This document shows positions 24,061 through 35,000 of a stretch of DNA of 64,000 nt, one piece after another. Each line of letters begins with the position of its first letter. The stretch's first letter is position 1. The stretch is from NCBI RefSeq assembly GCF_947179515.1, contig NC_067481.1, forward strand, positions 84,396,515 through 84,460,514. Direction: 5' to 3'. This stretch comes from Apodemus sylvaticus (taxonomy: Eukaryota > Chordata > Mammalia > Rodentia > Muridae). A program made the translations under genes and the position numbers. The notes beneath the pieces were generated by a model. It made no database searches. It saw only the letters and a list, made by a program, of their open reading frames with translations, and was not told the DNA's origin.

Positions 24061-26984
24061 CCATTTAACAATACAGTATAGGACCCTTTGTACAATTTTC
24101 TGCCCTCGGTATTTACCCTTTCTACTTTCTGTGTTCTATTTCCTTTCTCTCTGCCGATATACTCTTCCCAGATTACTGTCTCTTTGAGTACTCTAGGTTA
24201 TACAAACAAAACTAAGAGTCAAAGCTAGGCTCCATGTCTGAGAAAGAATGTGTTGCCTGATTATCCTGTCCTAATTTTGACACTTTGTGATCATTAGTGT
24301 GGGTCATAATACATCTATACTAAACTGTCTTTAGCACAGGGAGACAAGGAAGGAAAAGGTTGAAGGAACCTCCTAAGAAGTATATTGTCTTTGATTCTTT
24401 GGTCTTTCTGTGTTTATCTGTCCTAAGTGCCCTTTTCTGGATCACTCTTCAGCATCCACTTTTCTAGGAAAGTAACTGTGTAAGGTAGTCAAGGTAAGAA
24501 GAGGTTTAAGTTCCAGTACACCAGGTAAAATCCCTTTCCATCCATGTGTTATTTTAAGATATATGGTGATGGCATTTAAATCCTCAAACAGTTTTCTCAT
24601 CTTCAGTATGTATATCACCTTACAGTATATAGTGCAGATTAACTGATATGAGCTATACAGTAAGACATTACTTGACACAAAATAGAAACTCAGCAATGGC
24701 AGCCCCTGATGAGAAAAAAATAATTGTTTTGAAGAACCCACAATCCTTATTATTATATACTATGTGTTAGCTTTTATATAACATCCAGTAATTATTTTCC
24801 ATGGCTGTGCTAACTACTCTCAATAAGGGCTGATAGCCCTGAGAATGGTGTGTTTATATTTTCATATAAATTTTAATCTTTGAACATATTAGGTGCTAAA
24901 GAACTTCTTATAAATGGAAATGAACAAAATAATTGGCTCCAAATCAATAGTCATTTCTAGGATACAAAACAGTGCTGCTCTTTATACTACCTTATATGTT
25001 TGAAGTGTGCAAAACAGATTGCCCTCTGAAATCTTCCGCAAGTGCAGATAAAAGAGGCAGTTGTTCAGAGTGAAAAGACTCTGCAATAGTTTTTTAGCTA
25101 GTGGAAGACTTTAAACTCTTCAAGGTACTGAGTTAATGTCTACCACTACCGGGCAGCTATCGCCTTTTAGTTCTGACAGCAATCAGCATAGAAGAAATAG
25201 GCTGCAATGTTCTGAGAAATTGCATCAGAACTTTTAGTTCTGAGCTCCAACTCCAGGCACATCAATTTACATTATGAAGGTTATCTTCAAAGCCAGAATG
25301 GTAAGGTTCAGAAGTACTGAACAATTTAAAGTAACACATTTTAGATGTTACTCTTTCTAAAATGTCTTATATTTTAAAGTTACCTTTATCTTAAAAACGA
25401 ATAATTGTAGTAAGTATAGATAAATATTAACATTTTGTCTGTGGAGAACTATTCTGTTGTAGAAGAATACCTTGAACTAGTTTTTAAAAGTTACGTTCAT
25501 TGGTATTTTATAAATTGCAGTAGACTTGAGAATCCCGAAAATAAGCACTTATCTGGAATCATGACTCAACTCCAAAATACCATCAACACAATCAACAGAG
25601 CCCAGGCAGGAGCTCTGAGTGCCTCTGACTTGTTTAGGAAGATGCCTCAGGGGCTTACCTGGCCTAGATAAAATTCTGCAAACCTTGAATATAGGTGCTA
25701 AATTACAATGTTGGGATAGACTGACTAGAGTCTGATGGTCTAATACCTGCTTGGAGAATAGATAAGAGATTTTCATTCTGACCTAGGAACAAGAAGGTAC
25801 ATGATGAGTTTCAATAATGAGGAAAAATGGAATAGAAGTAGTTCCAAGGTCAATCACAAAGTAGGGAAATGGAAGGTCTCCTGTTATGACTATAAGTTAG
25901 GGTTCTGGTCAGCCCCTGCAGTGCATTCTGGGATACCTATCTAGAACATTTAAAATGGGTGCCAACATTCTCAAGCCAATAACCCTAGGCTTCCAGCTCA
26001 GTTCTCTCGCTCCCTATTTTATACTCTGCACCTTAGAAACTTCACCTAGGCAAACGATTTTAATTTATGCATATATCTTGATAACCTCACCTGCCTTCCT
26101 TCAGTGTGGCTATGTAAGCCAACTACCAGTATGGCCTCTAATTCTGCAGTCACTTCTGTTTTTCTCCTGGCAAGCAATAGTAATGTCCACGACCCACTGC
26201 TTCCCATGACAAAATTGTAACCTAAACTAGCACCCTGTCTTGTCCAGACAACTCTTCTCTGTCACGCCAAGTGCTCTTTCATGGCCCCCTTTGTCCTCTT
26301 AGCAGATATCTCCTAAAGCACCAGACAGCGTGATTTCTTTTTCTTTCAGAGAACTGTAATTAATGTCACTCTTCTTTGAAAACACCGGACAGCAAGCTAC
26401 CCTTGTCCTTCACATTTCATCTTAAGATAGCCTGAAGGGCCTATATGTTCTGGTCACGTCTAATTGGCAAGTTCCTTTTCCATCTTAAATTATCAACTCC
26501 CCAGGTCCCACCTGAGTGCTGAGCCTTCACAAAGACACATATTCTGTACCAATTCCCAAGTTTAATAACAAACCAATTGTCATGCATTCTGCAAGAGCAC
26601 TCACTCTGGGAAGCTGTCTCTAAGCTTTAGATCAAGTAAAGTGTCTCCCATCTCTTCAGTCTTCTTCTTCCACACAGTAAATGGTTTGCTCATTTGTTTG
26701 TTTGTTTGCAAAAACTATATGTCCTTAATTACAATGTAAAATTAAACTAGAAGTTTAATGTAATTTAATTATAAATATTAGCACTATATTTTAATTCCCA
26801 TAATGCTAGCTAGCACTCAAAAAAGGAATGTACCAAGACAAGATTGTAAGTTCTATGCCAGGCTACTCTACACAATGAGATTCAATCCTCAAGAATAACA
26901 AAAAGTGTAGAGGATTTTTAATCCAGCAAGATGTTTGCTGTGGCGAGAGATCACATCCAAAGACTATCTAGGTATGTGTGATCC
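24061..26984. other. Long stretch without recognised genes or repeats
   Basis: About 2.9 kb. 25900-26640 is less AT-rich than its surroundings and holds pyrimidine-rich AG-ending tracts (26285-26302 and 26334-26349), but no coding frame or splice donor was found to go with them. A short (TTTG)n lies at 26690-26708. Confidence 0.35.
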
Positions 26985-27602
26985 AGCTAATATGCCGACA
27001 TGCCTTTAATCCTGGGAGATAGAGGCCAGCAAATCTCTGAGTTTAAGACCAGCCTGGTATAGAATATATTTCAGGTAAAGAAAATATTAGGTCCAGGCAA
27101 GGTGGTACATGCCTTTAGTCCCAGAACTCAGAAGACAGGGGCATGCATATCTTGAGTTCAGTCTGTCAGTTGAGTTCAAATCAGTCAGTTAGATTTTAAA
27201 ATCTGGTAGTCAGTATGGTTGAATGAAGGCCATGTAAGTGATTTCAGTTCAGTCAGTTGAGTGGGTTGAGTACAGAGGAGTTGTGTTAGGGAAATTCAGT
27301 GCAAGTCAGCAGAGGCAGTTGAAGACAGAGACAAAGAAGGATCTAGATGACTAGAACAAATTGCCAGAGTTTGTTTAGACCAAGCAGAGCAATTTCAGGA
27401 GAAGCTTAGAGAAGCCAGGTTGAGTTAGTCAGTTTGGACAGAAGCTTGACCCAGAATAGCTGAATTGAACCAGCCAGCCAGAATTCCTAAAGAACTAGAA
27501 ATCTGGAGCTTATTCATCAGTAAGCCTCAGAGATGACCTTCTACTGACTGCTTAGCAGACTGTCTCATACCTGTCAGCAATATATAATGTGGATTTCTTT
27601 TT
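26985..27602 (+). mobile_element. B1-derived dimer leading a CAGT-rich composite repeat, unnamed
   Basis: Two B1-like heads are visible on the plus strand: GACATGCCTTTAATCCTGGG at 26998 with CTCTGAGTTTAAGACCAGCC after it, and CAGGCAAGGTGGTACATGCC at 27095 with TTTAGTCCCAGAACTCAGAA. The second runs into about 450 bp dense in CAGT, TCAGT and GAGTT words. The whole resembles a dispersed rodent composite repeat (possibly of RMER type) whose name I cannot give with confidence. It ends just before the L1 target duplication at 27603. Confidence 0.45.
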
Positions 27603-27618
27603 GAAAACTCACTAGTTA

Positions 27619-28635
27619 GGGCAGCAGCACCAGCAGTAGCAGCTGGTCCAGAGGAAGGGCTATCAGCAGTGGAACCAAGGTGAAAGGGTCCAGGCAGGCC
27701 TTGTGCCCACTACCACTGACCTTCGCTGGCCAGCCGGGCTGCAAGCAGTGGCAGATTTACAGCGCCTTTCACCCCACAGAAGCTACATCAGAACTCTGCC
27801 CCCCACCAGTCAGTTACAAGAGTCTCTCTGCCATCTTGGATCTTGGGCGCCAGAGAAATCAGACCGACTGAGGTACGCAAATATACCCCAAGGCCAACAT
27901 CGCGGGGGTCTAAGCCTGACAGGTGTTGGCCTGCACCCAGGCCCAGGGCTGTACAGGGGGCCATCGGTGTGCAAACCTGGCCAGGAGGTTGTTTGCCCTG
28001 CCCAGCGCTTGAGCCGCCATTTTGACTACAGGACACCAGAGAGTTCTAGCAGGCAAAGTCAGCTAAGAGTCATAGCCCCAGGCTAACATATCGGGGTCTA
28101 AGCCAGACAGGCCTTAGACCGACCCCAGGCCCTGGGCTGCTCGGTGGACCATCTGTGTGCCAACATGGCCAGGAGGTTGTTAACCTAGCAGACTCTCCCA
28201 GCACTTTCAGGGAGCAGATACGCATTCCTCCATCCTGTCCACTTGACAGAACCAATTAATAGTCATAGCCCGAGGGGAACTTTTCTCAGGCCTTAGCCTG
28301 TCAGGCTTTTGCCTAGACTCAGGACCTCAGCAGCTAGGCTAGCCTTGTATGCACCAACCCGGTTGGGAGATCAGCTGCCCAGCACAGTGACCAGAACTGG
28401 GAAAAGGTCTTGCAGCATACACCATCAGCACTCACTGAAGGCACGGCCTGGGTCACACAGACAATCTGGAGCAAGGCACACTAGGGCTCCAAGGGCACCC
28501 AATAGGAGGACAGCACATCAGCAATCTGCAACAGGGGAAACCCAGCCATCCAGTGTTGCAGAAATAGCCCTACAGCCTCACAGGAGGCACAAAAAACAGC
28601 CAGAAACAAGACCAACTAACACCAGAAATAACAAG
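27619..28635 (+). promoter_or_regulatory. L1 5'UTR/promoter built of diverged ~190-bp tandem monomers
   Basis: This is the most GC-rich and CpG-containing segment of the window. Monomer starts are marked by related words: ATATACCCCAAGGCCAACAT at 27881, CATAGCCCCAGGCTAACATA at 28071 and CATAGCCCGAGGGGAACTTT at 28264, at spacings of 190 and 193 bp. Each is followed by (T)CTAAGCC...ACAGG...CAGGCCC...GG and a CCAGGAGGTTGTT or equivalent. Part of an earlier monomer precedes 27881. CCAT-centred words (CCATCTTGGA 27831, GCCGCCATTTTG 28013, CTCCATCCTG 28228) recur once per monomer and resemble YY1 sites, which are known to position transcription starts in human L1. Rodent L1 promoters are classically monomeric. 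The frame is open for 109 codons upstream of the ORF1 ATG. Confidence 0.8.
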
Positions 28636-28827
28636 ATGGCAAAGGGCAAACACAAGTATACTACTAACATAAATCTAGGCAATATGGCAGCGTCTGAACC
28701 AAACTCTCCAACATCAGCAAGTCCTGGTTACACAAGCACACCAGAAAAACAAGATTTGGATTTAAAATCACTGGTCATGATGCTGCTAGAAGAACACAAA
28801 AAGGACATAAATAAATCTCTTAAAGAA
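28636..28827 (+). pseudogene. ORF1: L1 ORF1 N-terminal part (codons 1-64), before the nested insertion
   Basis: Starts at ATG 28636 (residues MAKGKHKYTTNINLG...), matching the ORF1 start of the L1 at 50660 (MGKGKCK...). It is the poorly conserved N-terminal region before the coiled coil and includes the shared segment EKQDLDLKS. ORF1p is the trimeric RNA-binding chaperone of the L1 ribonucleoprotein. The frame is cut after LKE at 28827 by a younger L1. The frame resumes at 30911: the removed length (28829-30911) is 2083 bp, which places the downstream reading frame exactly in phase. Confidence 0.93.
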
Positions 28828-29679
28828 AAGGTACTAGCTCGGGCAATTCGACAACATAAGGAGGTCAAAGGGATACAAATTGGAAAGGAAGAAGTCAAAC
28901 TATCATTATTTGCAGATGACATGATAGTCTACCTAAGTGACCCAATAAACTCCACTAGAGAACTCCTACAGCTGATAAACAACTTCAGCAAAGTGGCAGG
29001 TTATAAAATAAACTCAAGCAAATCAGTGGCCTTCCTATTCTCAAAGGATAAGCAGGCTGAGAAAGAAATTAGGGAAATGACCCCCTTCACAATAGCCACA
29101 AACAGTATAAAGTATCTTGGGGTGACTCTTACCAAACATGTGAAAGATCTTTACGACAAGAACTTCAAGACTCTGAAGAAGGAAATGGAAGAAGACCTCA
29201 AAAAATGGGAAAACCTCCCATGCTCATGGATCAGCAGAATCAATATAGTTAAAATGGCCATTTTGCCAAAAGCACTATACAGATTCAATGCAATACCCAT
29301 CAAAATCCCAACTCAATTCTTCACAGAGTTAGAAAAAGCAATTAACAAATTCATCTGGAATAACAAGAAACCCAGGATAGCTAAAACTATTCTCAGCAAC
29401 AAAAGAAATTCTGGGGGAATCAGTAACCCTGACCTCAAGCAATACTACAGAGCAATAGTGTTAAAAACTGCATGGTATTGGTACAGTGACAGGCAGGCAG
29501 ATCAATGGAACAGGACTGAAGATCCAGAAATGAACCCACACACCTATGGCCACTTGATCCTCGACAAAGGGGCTGAAAACATCCAATGGAAAAAAGATAG
29601 CCTTTTCAACAAATGGTGCTGGTTCAACTGGAGGTCAGCATGCAGAAGAATGCGAATTGATCCATCTTTATCGCCTTGA
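28636..29679 (+). pseudogene. Accidental chimeric frame: ORF1 N-terminus fused to ORF2 RT segment (347 aa)
   Basis: From the ORF1 ATG the frame runs through the insertion junction. It gives 64 ORF1 residues, then one junction Lys, then ORF2 from VLARAIRQHKE onward, with the RT catalytic FADD at 28909-28920. It continues through the thumb-like and downstream ORF2 region to a TGA at 29677-29679. The frame is open still further upstream, to 28309 in the 5'UTR (456 codons). It lacks the endonuclease domain and the RT fingers, so enzymatic activity is not expected. The L1 5'UTR sits directly upstream and could in principle drive it. The fusion arose from a nested insertion, not from selection. Confidence 0.9.
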
Positions 29680-30636
29680 ACTAAGCTCAAATCCAAATGG
29701 ATCAAGGACCTCCACATAAAGCCAGACACTCTGAAGCTAATAGAAAAGAAACTGGGAAAGACCCTTGAGGACATTGGTACAGGGAGAAAATTTCTGAAGA
29801 GAACACCAATAGCGTATGCTCTAAGATCAAGAATTGACAAATGGGACCTCATAAAATTACAAAGTATCTGTACGGCAAAGGACACCATCAAAAGGACAAA
29901 TCGGCAACCAACAAATTGGGAAAAGATCTTCACCAATCCTACATCAGATAGAGGGCTAATATCCAATATATATAAAGAACTTAAGAAGTTAGACTCCAGA
30001 AAACCAAACAACCCTATTAAAAAATGGGGTACAGAGTTAAACAGGGAATTCTCACCTGAAGAACTTCGAATGGCGGAGAAGCATCTTAAAAAATGCTCAA
30101 CTTCATTAGTCATTAGGGAAATGCAAATCAAAACAACCCTGAGATTTCACCTTACACCAGTCAGAATGGCTAAGATTAAAAATTCAGGAGACAGCAGGTG
30201 TTGGAGAGGATGTGGAGAAAGAGGAACACTCCTCCACTGCTGGTGGGGTTGCAAATTGGTACAACCACTCTGGAAATCCGTCTGGCGGTTCCTCCGAAAA
30301 CTGGGCACCTCACTTCCAGAAGATCCTGCTATACCACTCCTGGGCATATACCCAGAGGATTCCCCACCATGTAATAAGGATACATGCTCTACTGTGTTCA
30401 TAGCAGCCCTATTTATAATTGCCAGATGCTGGAAAGAACCCAGGTATCCCTCAACAGAAGAGTGGATGCAAAAAATGTGGTATATCTACACAATGGAGTA
30501 CTATTCAGCCATTAGAAACAATGAATTCATGAAATTCTTAGGCAAATGGATGGAGCTAGAAAACATCATACTAAGTGAGGTAACCCAGACTCCAAAGGTG
30601 ACTCATGGTATGCACTCACTAATAAGTGGATATTAA
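28831..30636 (+). pseudogene. ORF2: L1 ORF2 C-terminal half, one nonsense codon
   Basis: Encodes the RT palm from just before FADD, then the region IKYLGVTLTKHVKDLYDKN, the GISNPDLKQYYRA segment, and the C-terminal Cys-rich part (CWRGCGERGTLLHCWWGCK, near 30199-30255). It ends HSLISGY at 30636. The single defect is TGA at 29677-29679, where the sister copy at about 34879 has a Cys codon (TGT). Downstream of the stop the same frame stays open to the normal ORF2 end. ORF2p is the endonuclease/reverse transcriptase of L1; this piece lacks the endonuclease and the RT N-terminal part. Confidence 0.93.
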
Positions 30637-30904
30637 CCTAGAAAACTGGAATACCCCAAACATAATCCATACATCAAATGAGGTACAAGAAGAAAGGAGG
30701 AGTGGCCCCTTGTTCTAGAAAGACTCAGTGAAGAAGTATAGGGCAAAACCAGAACGGGGAAGTGGGAAGGGGTGGGTGGGAGGACAGGGGGAGAAAAGGG
30801 GGCTTATGGGACTTTCGGGGAGTGGGGGGCTAGAAAAGGGGAAATCATTTGAAATGTAAATAAAAAATATATCGAATAAAAAAAAAAGAAAAAAAAGAAA
30901 AAAA
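30637..30904 (+). other. L1 3'UTR with G-rich polypurine tract and A-tail (nested copy)
   Basis: GAGGAGTGGCCCCTTGTTCT is followed by a G-rich tract at 30755-30835 with many GGG/GGGG runs. Next come GAAATCATTTGAAATGTAAA, the AATAAA-like AATAAAAAAT and an impure A-tail. G-rich tracts are a known feature of L1 3'UTRs and can fold into G-quadruplexes. Confidence 0.9.
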
Positions 30905-30910
30905 AAAGAA

Positions 30911-31018
30911 ATGCAGGAGAACATGAATGAGCTAGAAACCTATATAATGGAAACACAAAAATCACTTGAAAAATTTCAGGAGACTAAGGCTCAAGAGATA
31001 GAGGCCAATAAAAAAGAA

Positions 31019-31054
<36 letters not shown>

Positions 31055-31929
31055 CTTAAAGAAATGCAGGAGAAAGTGAGTCAAACAGCAGAAGTCATGA
31101 AAGAGGAAACACAAAAGTCTCTTAAAGAATTACAGGAAAACACAAACAAGCAAGTGAAGGAGCTAAACAAAAACATCCAGGATCAAAAATCAGAAGTAGA
31201 AACAACTAAGAAATCACAACGGGAGACAACTTTGGAGACAGAAAACCTTGAGAAGAAATCAGGGGCCATAGATGCAAATTTCAACAACAGAATACAAGAG
31301 ATGGAAGAAAGAATCTCAGATGCCGAAGATACCATAGAAATCATTGACTCAACAGTCAAAGAAAATGCAAAATGCAAAAGGCTTGTATCCCAGAACATCC
31401 AGGAAATCCAGGACACAATGAGAAGACTAAACCTAAGGATTATAGGTATAGATGAGAGTGAAGATTTACAGCTGAAAGGGCCAGCAAATATCTTCAACAA
31501 ATTATGGAAGAAAACTTTCCCAACTAAAAGAGAGAGATGCCCATGAATATACAAGAAGCCTACATAATTCCAAACAGACTTGACCTGAGCAGAAATATCC
31601 CTCGTCATATAATAATCAAAACCCCAAATGTACAAAACAAAGAAAGAATATTAAAGGCAGCAAGAGAAAAAGGCCAAGTAACATATAAAGGAAGACCTAT
31701 CAGAATCACACCAGACTTCTCACCAGAGACCATGAAAGCTAGAAGATCCTGGGCAGATCTCATGCAGACTCTAAGAGAAAACAAATGTCAGCCAAAACTA
31801 CTATACCCAGCAAAACTCTCAATCACAATAGATGAAGAAACCAAGATATTTCATGACAAAACCAAATTTACAAAATATCTTTCTACAAACCCAGCTCTAC
31901 AAAGAATAATAAGAGGAAAACTCCAATAG
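30911..31929 (+). pseudogene. ORF1: L1 ORF1, coiled coil to C-terminal domain (after the insertion)
   Basis: The first frame (30911-31546) gives the heptad-rich coiled coil (MQENMNELETYIMETQKSLE..., KSLKELQENTNKQVKELNK) and the start of the RRM region (LNLRIIGIDESEDLQLKGP). It is in phase with codons 1-64 across the nested insertion. A (CA)15 run at 31021-31050 is translated as a His-Thr repeat inside the coiled coil without breaking the frame. A frameshift near 31535-31545 moves the C-terminal domain (IKTPNVQNKERILKAAREK, then RPIRITPDFSPETMKARRS) to another frame, ending at 31929. The protein is therefore broken. Confidence 0.92.
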
Positions 31930-32026
31930 AAGGAGGGAAATGAGACCCTGGAAAAAGCAAGATAGTAACCTACTTTCATCAAACCCAAAAGAAAATAACC
32001 ACTCAAATATAAAAATAACATCAAAA
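31930..32026 (+). other. L1 inter-ORF spacer
   Basis: About 97 bp of AT-rich sequence between the ORF1 stop and the ORF2 ATG, the normal L1 arrangement. Confidence 0.8.
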
Positions 32027-35000
32027 ATGACAGGAAGTAATAATCACTATTTCTTAATATCGCTTAACATCAATGGACTCAACTCCCCCAATAAAAAGAC
32101 ATAGACTAACAGACTGAATAAGGAAACAGGACCTTACATTTTGCTGCATACAAGAAATACACCTCAATGTCAAAGACAAAAACTACTTTAGAGTAAAAGG
32201 CTGGAAGACAATTTTACAAGTCAATGGTCTCAGGAAACGAGCCAGTGTAGCCATTTTAATATCAGATAAAATTTACTTTCAACCTAAAGCCATCAAAAGA
32301 GATACAGAAGGACACTTCTTGCTGGTGAAAGGAAAAATCCACCAAGAAGAACTTTTAATTCTGAACAAGTATGCACCAAATGCAGGGGCACCCTCATTCG
32401 TAAAAGAAACTTTACTAAAGCTCAAAGCACACATTGCACCTAACACAATAATTGTGGGCGACTTCAACACTCCACTCTCCTCAGTGGACTGATCAGGAAA
32501 ACAGAAACTAAACAGGGACACAGTAAAATTAATTGAAGCTTTGGACGAATTGGATTTGACAGGTATTTATAGAACATTTCATCCTAAAAGAAAAGAATAT
32601 ACCTTTTTCTCAGCACCTCATGGTACCTTCTCCAAAATCGACCATATAATTGGGCACAAGACAGACCTCAACAAATAAAAAAAGATCAAACTAATCCCAT
32701 GCCTCCTATCAGATCACTATGGAGTAAGAGTGGTCTTCAATGGCAACAAAAAGACCAAAAAGCCCACAAATACATGGAGGCTGAACAATACTCAATGACA
32801 CCTTAGCCAAAGAAGAAATAAACAAAGAAATCAGAGACTTTTTATAATTTAATGAAAATGAAGGCACAACATACCCAAATCTTTGGGACACAATGAAAGC
32901 AGTGCTAAGAGGAAAACTCATAGCCCTGAGTACCTACAAAAAGAAAATGGAGAGTGCATACACTAGCAGCTTAACTACACACCTGAAAGCCCTGGAACAA
33001 AAAGAAGCCAATTCACCCAGGAGGAGTAGAAGACAGGAAATCACCAAACTCATGGCTGAAATCAGTCAAGTGGAAACAAAGAGAACCATACAAAGAATCA
33101 ATGAATCCAGGAGCTGTTTTTTTGAGAAAATCAACAGGATAGATAAACCCTTAGCCAGACTGACCAAAGGGCAGAAAGAATCCAAATTAACAAAATTAGA
33201 AATGAAAAGAGGGTTACAACAACAGAAACTGAGGAAATTCAAAAAATCATCAGATCCTACTACAAAAGCCTATGCTCAACACAACTGAAGAATCTGGAGG
33301 AAATGGACAATTTCCTAGACAGATACCAAATACCAAAATCAAATCAGGGCCAAATAGATCATCTAAACAGTCCCATAACCCCTAAAGAAATAGAAGTGGT
33401 CATAGAAAGCCTTCCAACCAAAAAAAGCACAGGACCAGATGGCTTCAGTGCAGAATTCTATCAGACCTTCAAGGAAGACCTAACACCAATACTCTTCTAA
33501 CTATTCCACAAAATAGAAACAGGAGGAACACTGCCCAATTCCTTCTATGAAGCCACAATTACGCTGATACCAAAACCACACAAAGATCCAACAAAGAAAG
33601 AGAACTTCAGACCAATTTCCCTTATGAACATCAATGCAAAAATACGCAATAAAATTCTTGCCAACTGAATCCAAGAACACATAAAAACGATCATCCACCA
33701 TGATCAAGTAGGCTTTATTCCAGGGATGCAGGGTTGGTTCAATATAAGGAAATCCATCCATGCAATCCACTACATAAACAAACTCAAAGAAAAAAAAACC
33801 ACATGGTCATTTCATTGGATGCTGAAAAAGGATGACAAAATTCAGCATCCTTTCATGCTTAAAGTCTTGGAAAGAACAGAAATTCAAGGCCCATACCTAA
33901 AGATAGTAAAAGCAATCTACAGCAAACTGGTAGCCAGCATCAAACTAAATGGAGAGAAACTTGAAGCAATCCCATTAAAATCAGGGACTAGACAGTGCTG
34001 CCCCCTTTCTTCTTATCTTTTCAATATTGTACTAGCTAGGGCAATTAGACAACATAAGGAGGTCAAAGGGATACAAATTGGAAAGGAAGAAGTCAAACTA
34101 TCATTATTTGCAGATGATATGATAATCTACCTAAGTGACCCAAAAACTCCACTAGAGAACTCTTACAGCTGATAAACAACTTCAGCAAAGTGGCTGGTTA
34201 TAAAATCAATCCAAGTAAATCAGTAGCCTCCCTATACTCAAAGGATAAGCAAGCTAAGAAAGAAATTAGGGAAATGACCCCCTTCACAGTAGCCACAAAA
34301 AGTATAAAGTACCTTGAGGTGACTCTTACCAAACATGTGAAAGATCTGTATGACAAGAACTTCAAGAAGCTGAAGAAGGAAATGGAAGTAGACCTCAAAA
34401 AAAAACCTCCCATGCTCATGGATCGGCAGGATTAATATAGTTAAAATGGCCATTTTGCCAAAAGCAATATACAAATTCAATGCAATATCCATCAAATTCC
34501 CAACTCAATTCTTCATAGAGTTAGAAAGAGTAATTCTCAAATTCATCTGGAATAACAAAAAAAAAAAAAAACAGGATAGCTAAAACTATTCTCAACAACA
34601 AAAGAAATTGTGGGGGAATCAGTATCCCTGACCTCAAGCAATACTACCGAGCAATAGTGTTAAAAACTGCATGGTATTGATACAGTGACAGGCAGGCGGA
34701 TCAATGGAACAGGATTGAAGATCCAGAAGTGAACCCACACACCTATGGCCACTTTCACGTTGACAAAGGAGCTGAAAACATCCAATGGAAAAAAGATAGC
34801 CTTTTCAACAAATGGTGCTGGTTCAACTGGAGGTCAGCATGTAGAAGAATGCGATTTGATCCATCCTTGTCTCCTTGTACTAAGCTCAACTCCAAATGGA
34901 TCAAGGACCTTCACATAAAGCCAGACACTCTGAAGCTAATAGAAAAGAAACTGGGGAAGACCCTTGAAGACATCGGTACAGGGGGAAAGTTCTTGAACAG

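Larger units (their letters stand above)
28829..30904 (+). mobile_element. 5'-truncated young L1 nested in ORF1 of the host L1
   Basis: About 2.08 kb. It begins inside the ORF2 RT domain (GTACTAGCTCGGGCAATTCG at 28831), and runs through the rest of ORF2 and a ~240-bp 3'UTR to the end ATATATCGAATAAAA and an A/G tail (30876-30904). The short direct repeat AAAGAAA occurs at 28822-28828 and 30905-30911. The host sequence TCTCTTAAAGAAA is a good L1 endonuclease target (TT/AAA). Host ORF1 continues without loss after it, so this is an insertion rather than a deletion. Confidence 0.93.

Noticed and set aside
26285..26350. Two strong splice-acceptor-like tracts (pyrimidine run plus AG at 26302 and 26349)
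   Set aside because: No open exon, no donor site at a plausible distance and no neighbouring exon were found. Such tracts are expected by chance.
29544..30131. 195-aa minus-strand open frame
   Set aside because: It lies antisense to L1 ORF2. The same antisense frame appears in the sister copy at 34911-35330, so it is a shadow of the L1.
28829..30904. Reading the 27.6-kb L1 as one element with an internal deletion fusing ORF1 and ORF2
   Set aside because: ORF1 resumes after an A-tail at 30911 in the correct phase, and a short direct repeat flanks the block, so it is an insertion.
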